Shown: positions 5,689 through 11,762 of the stretch, one piece after another
Numbering within the stretch: position 1 is the first letter of the stretch
How the letters are laid out: the number at the start of each line of letters is the position of its first letter
Source: Oscillospiraceae bacterium
GTDB lineage: Bacteria; Bacillota; Clostridia; Oscillospirales; Ruminococcaceae
DNA length: 11,762 nucleotides
Assembly: GCA_017528675.1 (NCBI GenBank)
Contig: JAFXOO010000120.1
Location: 1-11,762, forward strand
Reading direction: 5' to 3'
Translations under genes and position numbers: made by a program
The notes under the pieces: model-generated
The model's database searches: none
The model's input: the letters and a program-made list of their open reading frames with translations, nothing else
Told to the model about the DNA's origin: nothing

Positions 5689-5781
5689 AATATGAAGTAT
5701 TGCCGCAAACAGAAGGATAGCGTAATCCGGGAAAGCGCCGGTCAGATTGCAGGCGCAGTGCTTCGGAGTGAGGAACCCATC

Positions 5782-6165
5782 ATGAGAATCGAACACATTG
5801 CCATGTATGTCCATGACCTGGAAGCAGCAAAAGCCTTTTTTGTCAGATATTTCGGCGCCATAGCAAACGGAGGCTATCACAATGAAAGGACGGGCTTCCG
5901 CTCCTATTTCCTGTCGTTTGACGAAGGTGCAAGACTGGAGATTATGACCCGGCCGCAGATGACAGACGCCGGCAGAGCAGCCAACCGGGCTGGCTTTGCG
6001 CATATTGCCTTCAGTCTGGGCAGCGCTGCACGGGTGGACGAGTTCACCGCCAGGCTGCACGCTGACGGCTATCAGGTCGTCAGCAGCCCCAGAAGCACAG
6101 GCGATGGCTATTATGAGAGCTGTATTGTTGACCTTGAAGGGAATCAGATCGAACTGACGGTCTGA
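5782..6165 (+). CDS. VOC/glyoxalase-like protein, 127 aa
   Basis: The start ATG at 5782-5784 follows GAGGAA six bases upstream. The product has two paired beta-alpha-beta-beta-beta modules typical of the vicinal oxygen chelate superfamily. The four expected metal positions are present: His5 (RIEHIAMYV), Glu53 (ARLEIM), His74 (GFAHIAF) and Glu124 (NQIELTV). The full His/Glu/His/Glu set resembles metal-dependent glyoxalase I and FosA-like enzymes, so it is probably catalytic, but the substrate (methylglyoxal adduct, antibiotic or other) cannot be told from sequence. It is the first gene after the rightward promoter and ends 19 bp before the alkyltransferase gene. Confidence 0.87.
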   Translation: MRIEHIAMYVHDLEAAKAFFVRYFGAIANGGYHNERTGFRSYFLSFDEGARLEIMTRPQMTDAGRAANRAGFAHIAFSLGSAARVDEFTARLHADGYQVVSSPRSTGDGYYESCIVDLEGNQIELTV

Positions 6166-6184
6166 AGGCAGAGGAGGAAATCAG

Positions 6185-6514
6185 ATGAAGCAAACCGCAT
6201 TCGAGCGGATCTACGCCGTTGTCCGGCAGATTCCGCCCGGTAAAGTCGCCACCTACGGCATGGTTGCTGCATGGGCAGGCAATCCGCACTGGGCAAGGGT
6301 GGTCGGCTATGCCCTGCACAGCAATCCGGAGCCGGGGGTCATCCCCTGCCACAGGGTTGTCAACCGCTTCGGCGCAGCGGCACCGGCATTTGCCTTCGGC
6401 GGCGCCGGCAGACAGCGGGAGCTCCTTGAAGCGGAAGGCGTGGCATTTGATGCCGATGGCCGTGTGCAGATGGAGCGCTTTCTCTGGAACGGACTGACGG
6501 AGGCGGATGCATGA
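6185..6514 (+). CDS. Short MGMT-family DNA alkyltransferase, 109 aa
   Basis: The ATG at 6185 follows AGGAGG seven bases upstream. The protein is only the DNA-binding/active-site domain of O6-alkylguanine-DNA alkyltransferase, without the N-terminal domain of Ogt or AGT. Landmarks are IPPGKVATYGMVA (16-28, Tyr24 in the helix-turn-helix), ARVVGYAL (37-44, Arg38 in the place of the arginine finger) and VIPCHRVVN (52-60) with Cys55 as the alkyl acceptor. Because PCHR is kept, real alkyl transfer is likely, unlike the ATL group in which the Cys is replaced (PWHR) and lesions are only flagged for excision. Its stop overlaps the recQ start (ATGA at 6511-6514), so the two are translationally coupled. 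Confidence 0.9.
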   Translation: MKQTAFERIYAVVRQIPPGKVATYGMVAAWAGNPHWARVVGYALHSNPEPGVIPCHRVVNRFGAAAPAFAFGGAGRQRELLEAEGVAFDADGRVQMERFLWNGLTEADA

Positions 6515-8340
6515 CACCGGAGGAACTGCTCAAGCAATACTACGGCTATGACAGCTTCCGCAAAGGGCAGCGGGAACTCATCGGCCATATCTTAGCCGGT
6601 GAGGATGTCCTCGGCATCATGCCGACCGGCGCCGGGAAATCTGTCTGCTACCAGATTCCGGCGCTGCTCCTGCCGGGGCTTACCATTGTCATTTCGCCGC
6701 TGATTTCACTCATGCAGGATCAGGTCACGGCACTGCGCACAAACGGAGTGCCTGCGGCATTTCTCAACAGCTCTCTCGATGAGGATACTTACCGCCGGAC
6801 GTTACAGCAGGTATTCCGGGGAGAAATCCGTATTCTGTATGCCGCACCGGAACGCCTCGAAACCCAGAGCTTCCAGACCATCGCACAGGAGATTCCTGTC
6901 TCGATGGTGACAGTGGACGAGGCGCACTGCGTCTCTCAGTGGGGGCAGGATTTCCGGTCGAGTTATCTGCGCATCCTCGGATTTTTACAGCAGCTACCAC
7001 GCCGTCCGATTATCAGCGCCTTCACTGCCACCGCCACCAGGGAGGTTGCAGATGACATCATCCGCATCCTCGGCCTGCAATCGCCGTTCTCTCTGACGAC
7101 CGGATTTGACCGGACAAACCTGTTTTTCGGCGTACAGCAGCCCCGTGACAAATTCCGTGCGCTGACCGAGATCATACGGGCGCACGAGGGGCAGAGCGGC
7201 ATCGTCTACTGTCTGACACGCAAGCTGGTCGAGCAGATCACGGATGATCTCCGGGAGCAGGGCATTTCTGCCACCCGCTACCATGCGGGATTGACCGATG
7301 AGGAACGGCGGCAGAACCAGGAGGACTTCATCTACGACCGCACTTCCGTCATGGTGGCGACCAACGCCTTCGGCATGGGCATTGACAAATCGGATGTGCG
7401 ATTTGTCGTACATTATAACATGCCGAAGAACATCGAGAGCTATTACCAGGAGGCAGGCCGTGCCGGACGGGACGGCAGCCCTGCGGAGTGCATTCTGCTC
7501 TACGGCGGCAGGGATGTGCGCACAAACCAGTTCATGATCGAGAACAGCACTGGCAATGACCTGCTCGATGATGAAACACGCCTGCGCATCCAGCAGCAGG
7601 ATCTTGAACGCCTGAAGCATATGACCTTCTACTGTACCCGCCACGAATGCCTGCGGTATTATCTGCTGCGGTATTTCGGTGAGGATGCCCCCGGCTACTG
7701 CGGCAATTGCAGTACATGCCGGACAAATTACGAGAAGCGTGATATTTCCGTGGAGGCGCTGAAAATCGTCTCCTGTGTCTACCGGCTGCAACAGATCGGG
7801 CTGCAATTCGGCGTGAATGCACTTGCCGACATCCTTGTCGGCAGCAAGGCGGAGAAATATCAGAAATTCCACCTCGAAGGCAGGCTTTCCACCTATGGCA
7901 TCCTTTCGGAGCTGACCCAGAAGCAATGCGCTGAGATGATCCGCTTTCTGATTAACCAGATGTGGCTCTCCAAGGGCGGAGAATACCACGCCGTTCTGCT
8001 CAACCGCCGGTCGGCGGAGCTTCTGACGGAGCGACCGGTTATCACGATGAATGTCGTCAAGGAGGAACAGCCGGTGCCCGCCGGACGCCGCAGCGTGCCG
8101 GAGGGCCTCGATGAGACGCTCTATGCACTTCTGCGGGAGACCCGGAAAAAAATCGCCGCCAGAGAGGGCGTCCCGGCGTATATCGTCTTTACCGACACGA
8201 CATTGCAGGACATGTGCCGCAAGCAGCCTGTGCAGGATATGGCGTTTCTCTCAGTGCAGGGCGTCGGGCAGGTCAAGCTTGAAAAATACGGCACACCCTT
8301 CATGAAAACCATCCGGCAGTATCAGGCAGAAAAAGCCTGA
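6511..8340 (+). CDS. recQ: ATP-dependent DNA helicase RecQ
   Basis: RecQ is a 3'-to-5' superfamily 2 helicase that unwinds forks, gaps and recombination intermediates. The 609-residue product has the complete architecture: Q motif region YYGYDSFRKGQ (10-20), Walker A MPTGAGKS (37-44, Lys43), DEAH box (136-139) followed by the aromatic loop CVSQWGQDFR (140-149), SAFTATA (169-175), motif V region ATNAFGMGIDKSDVRF (283-298) and motif VI QEAGRAGRDG (313-322). A zinc site is formed by Cys380, Cys397, Cys400 and Cys403. A winged-helix RQC region (about 408-515) and a C-terminal HRDC domain (about 530-606) follow. The aromatic loop has Gln where many enzymes have His (GHDFR). The start ATG overlaps the alkyltransferase stop by 4 bp. 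Confidence 0.97.
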   Translation: MTPEELLKQYYGYDSFRKGQRELIGHILAGEDVLGIMPTGAGKSVCYQIPALLLPGLTIVISPLISLMQDQVTALRTNGVPAAFLNSSLDEDTYRRTLQQVFRGEIRILYAAPERLETQSFQTIAQEIPVSMVTVDEAHCVSQWGQDFRSSYLRILGFLQQLPRRPIISAFTATATREVADDIIRILGLQSPFSLTTGFDRTNLFFGVQQPRDKFRALTEIIRAHEGQSGIVYCLTRKLVEQITDDLREQGISATRYHAGLTDEERRQNQEDFIYDRTSVMVATNAFGMGIDKSDVRFVVHYNMPKNIESYYQEAGRAGRDGSPAECILLYGGRDVRTNQFMIENSTGNDLLDDETRLRIQQQDLERLKHMTFYCTRHECLRYYLLRYFGEDAPGYCGNCSTCRTNYEKRDISVEALKIVSCVYRLQQIGLQFGVNALADILVGSKAEKYQKFHLEGRLSTYGILSELTQKQCAEMIRFLINQMWLSKGGEYHAVLLNRRSAELLTERPVITMNVVKEEQPVPAGRRSVPEGLDETLYALLRETRKKIAAREGVPAYIVFTDTTLQDMCRKQPVQDMAFLSVQGVGQVKLEKYGTPFMKTIRQYQAEKA

Positions 8341-8395
8341 CCGGCCCGGAGTATCGCAAGCTGTTCACAAAATCCATATCAAAGAGGTGACCGCT

Positions 8396-9193
8396 ATGAA
8401 AACAATCGCTTATCAGCAGACAAACTGGACCGCACTCGAACCGCTGGCACGGGATTATTACGCCGAACTCGGCAATAAGAACGATGCCTTCCACAACCAT
8501 CTTGTCTTTGGGAATACCGCCTACCGCATCACGGCAGACGGCGTGCTCTGCGGGTTCTTCTCACTCGGCATTTCCTGGGACAATGGCATTATGCTTTGCA
8601 GCTTTTACCTTGTACCGTCCGAACGGGTGTACTGCGTGGAAATCTTCCGCCAGATCGTCAAGGAACTGCATGTTCAGGCTGCCATCCCGGCGAGTAACGA
8701 TGACCTGTTCCTGAGCCTTGCCTTTGAGCGGATGCACAAGGTCGGCACCAATTTTGAGATGCAGGCGTATCACTTCACCTACGGTGAGCCGGATCGTCCC
8801 GCCGAGTTCGGTGCAGACTGTATCCAGCCCGTTCCGGAGGAGGAATACCCCGAGGTGGACAAGCTCACCAAGGGACAATGGGCAGGCAGCTACGGCGACC
8901 CGCATTATCATTTCTATAAGCTTGTTTCCGATGGCGAAACCCTTGGCTACGGCGGTATCGGCAGGCTCCGCTATAACGAGCAGACGGCAGATATCGGCGT
9001 ATTCACGCTGCCGCCGCACCGGCTTCACAGCGTGGGCAGGAGTCTTGTCATCCACCTGAGCCGCATCGCACTCGATCAGGGACTCACGCCTGTCACCGGC
9101 TGCTGGTACGGTAACAAGGAGAGCATCCCGACACTGAAAAGCGCTGGCTACCGGCCGGAAAACCGACTGTTCTATATCAGATTTATGAAGTAA
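8396..9193 (+). CDS. GNAT-family acetyltransferase-like protein, 265 aa
   Basis: The ATG at 8396 is chosen because AAAGAGGTG lies just upstream; an in-frame GTG at 8387 is part of that ribosome site. The C-terminal half (about 160-262) shows the GNAT pattern: GETLGYGGIGRL (beta strands), TADIGVFTLPPHRLHSVGRSL (197-217), in which RLHSVGRSL takes the place of the acetyl-CoA pyrophosphate loop, and WYGNKESIPTLKSAGY (237-252), the usual C-terminal N..S...L...GY helix. The N-terminal half (1-130) is not recognised with confidence; it may be a degenerate second GNAT domain. The acceptor substrate is unknown. It lies 55 bp after recQ and 12 bp before tex. Confidence 0.75.
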   Translation: MKTIAYQQTNWTALEPLARDYYAELGNKNDAFHNHLVFGNTAYRITADGVLCGFFSLGISWDNGIMLCSFYLVPSERVYCVEIFRQIVKELHVQAAIPASNDDLFLSLAFERMHKVGTNFEMQAYHFTYGEPDRPAEFGADCIQPVPEEEYPEVDKLTKGQWAGSYGDPHYHFYKLVSDGETLGYGGIGRLRYNEQTADIGVFTLPPHRLHSVGRSLVIHLSRIALDQGLTPVTGCWYGNKESIPTLKSAGYRPENRLFYIRFMK

Positions 9194-9205
9194 TAAGGAG
9201 AAACC

Positions 9206-11386
9206 ATGGACATTATCCAGACACTAACCGATGAATTCCAGATCCGCCGTGAGCAGGTGGAAAACGTGGTCGCTCTGCTCGATGACGGCAAGACCGTGCC
9301 CTTTATCGCCCGCTACCGCAAGGAGATGCACGGCGCACTCGATGACCAGACCATCCGCCGGCTTGCACTGCGTCTGCAAGCGCTGCGCAACCTGGAGGAG
9401 CGCAAGGAGGAAGTGCGCACGGCCATCGAAAACAAGAACGCCATGACCGAGGAGATCGCAAAGGCGCTTGCCGCTGCAAAGACGCTTGTGGAGGTCGAAG
9501 ATATCTACCGCCCCTACAAGGAAAAGCGGAGCACAAGAGGCTCCAAGGCAAGGGAGCGTGGCCTGACACCGCTGGCAGAACTGATCCTGGCGCAGGATCC
9601 GGCCACCGATCCGGAGGAAGCTGCACAGCCCTATATCTCCGAGGAGAAGGAAGTGCCGGATACCGCCGCAGCGTTGCAGGGTGCTATGGACATCATCGCT
9701 GAGCAGATTGCGGACGATGCAAAGATCCGCACGAAAATGCGTGATCTCTACCAGCGCTTCGGCACGCTCGTCTGCACGGCAACCGACCCGGAGGCGGAGA
9801 GTGTCTACCGGAATTACTACGAATTCGAGAGCCTTGTCCCCCGTGTACAGGGTCATCAGGTGCTTGCCATCCACCGTGGCGAAAAGGAGGAATACCTCAA
9901 GGTCACGATCAATGTCGCAGAGGGACTTGCTGAGCAGACCTGCACCAGACCCTATGTGAAGAACGATTCGGCGTGCGGGGAACTTGTACGGCAGGCTGCC
10001 TGTGATGCGGCAAAGCGGCTCATCATTCCGTCAATCATCCGTGAGGTGCGCAGCGCCCAGTATGATGCTGCCTGCACAAGCGCCATCCGGGTATTTGCAT
10101 CCAATCTGGAGCAGCTTCTGATGCAGCCGCCGCTCCGGAACACCGTGACGCTCGGTCTGGATCCGGCTTACCGCACAGGCTGCAAGCTTGCAGTCGTGGA
10201 CGGCACCGGCAAGGTGCTGGATACCGGCGTGATCTATCCCACGCCGCCGCACAAGAAGATCGAGGAAGCAGGCCGCAAGGTCACGCAGCTTGTGAGCCGC
10301 TACGGCATCACAGCAGTCTCCATCGGCAACGGTACTGCCTCCCGTGAGTCGGAGAGCTTCATTGCCGACCTGCTCCCGTCGCTGCCGCATAAAGTGAGCT
10401 ATATGGTCGTTTCCGAGGCAGGCGCTTCTGTCTATTCGGCATCGGAACTTGCGGCTGCGGAATTTCCGGAATATGACGTTGCCCTGCGCAGCGCAGTCTC
10501 GATTGCAAGACGCTTGCAGGATCCGCTGGCAGAGCTTGTGAAAATCGACCCGAAAGCCATTGGCGTCGGCCAGTATCAGCATGATATGCCGAAAAACGAA
10601 CTTCAGACGGCACTTGACGGTGTGGTCGAGGAGTGCGTGAATGCAGTCGGCGTCGATGTAAACACCGCCTCTGCGCCGCTCCTTTCCCACATTGCCGGCA
10701 TCAGCGCCGCCGTTGCCAAGAATATCGTGACGTATCGTGAGGAAAACGGCCCGTTCGATAACCGCAAGCAACTCCTGAAGGTGCCGAAGCTCGGCCCGAA
10801 GGCGTTCGAGCAGTGTGCCGGCTTCCTGCGGATTCCCGGCGGCAGCCAGCCGCTCGATAATACCGCCGTGCATCCGGAGAGCTATGATGCGGCAAAATCC
10901 CTGCTGGCACGGTTCGGCTATTCGATGGAAGATGCCGCTGCCGGAAAGCTCAGCGGCCTTGCGGACAGCATCAAAAAGGCCGGGAAAAACAACCTCGCAC
11001 AGGAGCTTGGCATCGGTACCTATACGCTCGATGATATGGCGGCAGAGCTGCAAAAGCCCGGCCGTGACCCAAGAGATCTGCTCCCGCCGCCGCTGCTTCG
11101 CTCCGGCAGTGTCATGGAGCTTTCCGACCTCAAGCCAGGCATGGAGCTGATGGGAACGGTGCGGAATATTGTGGATTTCGGGTGCTTTGTGGACATCGGC
11201 GTCCACGAGGACGGGCTCGTCCACATTTCACAGATCTGCGATCACTATATCAAGCATCCGCTTGAAGCCGTCAAGGTCGGGGATGTGGTCAAGGTATGGG
11301 TACTCGATGTCGATGTCAAGCGTGGCCGCATCTCGCTGACGATGCTCGGAGAGAAGCCTAAAAAGCAACAGAGAAACAGAAAATAA
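9206..11386 (+). CDS. tex: Tex-family RNA-binding protein with S1 domain
   Basis: Tex proteins are bacterial relatives of eukaryotic Spt6, bind nucleic acids and influence transcription and stress tolerance; the exact role is not settled. The 726-residue product has the standard order: an N-terminal helical region with TVPFIARYRKE (30-40) and VEDIYRPYKEKRSTRGSKA (97-115), a YqgF/RNase H-like domain starting at TLGLDPAYRTGCKLAVVD (315-332), helix-hairpin-helix units with NTASAPLLSHIAGIS (486-500) and FDNRKQLLKVPKLGPKAFEQ (517-536), then an S1 domain at about 645-714 (MGTVRNIVDFGCFVDIG, GLVHISQI). A Lys/Arg/Gln-rich tail ends the protein. The ATG at 9206 follows AAGGAG by five bases. Confidence 0.96.
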   Translation: MDIIQTLTDEFQIRREQVENVVALLDDGKTVPFIARYRKEMHGALDDQTIRRLALRLQALRNLEERKEEVRTAIENKNAMTEEIAKALAAAKTLVEVEDIYRPYKEKRSTRGSKARERGLTPLAELILAQDPATDPEEAAQPYISEEKEVPDTAAALQGAMDIIAEQIADDAKIRTKMRDLYQRFGTLVCTATDPEAESVYRNYYEFESLVPRVQGHQVLAIHRGEKEEYLKVTINVAEGLAEQTCTRPYVKNDSACGELVRQAACDAAKRLIIPSIIREVRSAQYDAACTSAIRVFASNLEQLLMQPPLRNTVTLGLDPAYRTGCKLAVVDGTGKVLDTGVIYPTPPHKKIEEAGRKVTQLVSRYGITAVSIGNGTASRESESFIADLLPSLPHKVSYMVVSEAGASVYSASELAAAEFPEYDVALRSAVSIARRLQDPLAELVKIDPKAIGVGQYQHDMPKNELQTALDGVVEECVNAVGVDVNTASAPLLSHIAGISAAVAKNIVTYREENGPFDNRKQLLKVPKLGPKAFEQCAGFLRIPGGSQPLDNTAVHPESYDAAKSLLARFGYSMEDAAAGKLSGLADSIKKAGKNNLAQELGIGTYTLDDMAAELQKPGRDPRDLLPPPLLRSGSVMELSDLKPGMELMGTVRNIVDFGCFVDIGVHEDGLVHISQICDHYIKHPLEAVKVGDVVKVWVLDVDVKRGRISLTMLGEKPKKQQRNRK

Positions 11387-11419
11387 AAGCGAAAAGAAAG
11401 CGATGGAGGAAAAGGATTT

Positions 11420-11762
11420 ATGAATACAACAGAAAAACAGCCCTACAGCGGCAGGAAGGTCTTTGCCCTGTCACTGCTGATCTTTATGCTCACACTTGTG
11501 CTGAGCTGTGTGCTCGTTGTCAGTGTGACAGCGCACCGGCATGTCTTTTATGACACAATCGCAGAGGCCGCCGCATCCGTGCCGCTGCAATCCGTGCAGT
11601 GGAAAACAGACGGCCAGACCGTGACACTGCCGCAGTACATCAACAGTCACTATATCAGGAACGAGCGCTTTTCCGATACGCAGATCGGCAACATCCTGCG
11701 GGACGGCGATTTCAATATGCGGGTCGGGGAAAAGGCAGGGATGGCGGCACAGTATCTTGCAC
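11420..11762 (+). CDS. Single-pass membrane protein of unknown family (5' part only)
   Basis: The ATG at 11420 follows GGAGGA at 11405-11410 (and a nearer AAAGG), and the frame stays open for 114 codons to the window edge. It is not recognised. The visible part has a short charged N-terminus (MNTTEKQPYSGRK), one strongly hydrophobic span (about 14-37) likely to be an uncleaved anchor, and then a hydrophilic, probably external, region with VSVTAHRHVFYDTIAEAA, LPQYINSHYIRNERFSD and ILRDGDFNMRVGEKAG. It begins 33 bp after tex, so it probably belongs to the same transcript. The upstream part looks like the start of a larger envelope protein. Confidence 0.75.
   Translation, partial: MNTTEKQPYSGRKVFALSLLIFMLTLVLSCVLVVSVTAHRHVFYDTIAEAAASVPLQSVQWKTDGQTVTLPQYINSHYIRNERFSDTQIGNILRDGDFNMRVGEKAGMAAQYLA

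Larger units (their letters stand above)
5393..5781. other. Divergent intergenic region, no gene seen
   Basis: These 389 bases separate the leftward and rightward units. They contain two outward-facing promoters (5446-5474 minus, 5578-5606 plus) and a GC-rich palindrome at 5618-5688. The plus-strand frame of the VOC gene happens to stay open back through this region, but translation there would begin before the promoter and lacks a ribosome site, so I do not call it coding. The stretch from about 5475 to 5577 is AT-rich and shows nothing recognisable. Confidence 0.7.

Noticed and set aside
5359..5781. N-terminal extension of the VOC protein by 141 residues
   Set aside because: The extension would begin in the divergent patatin gene, before the rightward promoter, and would translate the palindrome; the ATG at 5782 has a good ribosome site and gives the family's normal length.
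7000..7989. Long open frame (331 aa) opposite recQ
   Set aside because: It is antisense to an intact, motif-complete helicase; GC-rich codon use leaves the opposite strand open. No ribosome site or domain is seen.
10031..11224. Long open frame (397 aa) opposite tex
   Set aside because: It is antisense to an intact Tex protein and shows no recognisable motif.
1..11762. CRISPR array, insertion sequence or transposase
   Set aside because: No regularly spaced repeats, no transposase or integrase frame, and no long terminal inverted repeats were seen; only the 5618-5688 palindrome is element-like.

Overview
The window looks like chromosomal DNA of a low-to-mid GC Gram-positive bacterium, most likely a Clostridia member of the Oscillospiraceae/Ruminococcus type. 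This rests on the gene set (YdbC/PC4-like protein, SmpB next to ssrA, Tex, a Clostridia-style YidC), strong AGGAGG-type ribosome binding sites, sigma-A-like promoters and a tmRNA whose CCA end is not encoded. The family assignment is inference; no database search was made.

Layout. (1) Positions 1-2966, minus strand: a membrane cassette transcribed leftwards in the order LtaS/sulfatase-like membrane enzyme (five membrane spans plus an alkaline-phosphatase-superfamily domain), a 98-residue small membrane protein with a YIDPATTSY motif, and a diverged YidC/Oxa1 insertase that runs off the left edge. (2) Positions 2967-3233: AT-rich gap with candidate promoters, a 13-bp dyad and a hairpin. (3) Positions 3234-3726, minus strand: ssrA (tmRNA) with a perfect consensus promoter and a strong intrinsic terminator; its tag reads ANNKITVSSRSLQVAA. 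(4) Positions 3763-5392, minus strand: a patatin-like phospholipase, a PC4/YdbC-like ssDNA-binding protein and SmpB, in that transcription order, leading into ssrA. (5) Positions 5393-5781: divergent intergenic region with two near-identical promoters facing away from each other and a long GC-rich palindrome at the start of the rightward transcript. (6) Positions 5782-11762, plus strand: a compact run of a VOC/glyoxalase-like protein, short MGMT-type alkyltransferase, RecQ, GNAT acetyltransferase, Tex, and a partial single-pass membrane protein of unknown family.

How the genes work together. The smpB/ssrA pair is the trans-translation ribosome-rescue system. The rightward run groups DNA repair (MGMT and RecQ, overlapping by 4 bp) with nucleic-acid and stress functions (Tex, VOC, GNAT). 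The leftward cassette has no assigned pathway; its parts point to a cell-envelope job in which a membrane-anchored phospho- or sulfo-type transferase/hydrolase is paired with a small membrane partner and its own insertase paralogue. That cassette is AT-richer than the right half (hand counts: 20/60 GC at 1261-1320 against 36/60 at 7021-7080) and ends close to the 3' end of ssrA, a common integration site. It is the best candidate here for a poorly described system.
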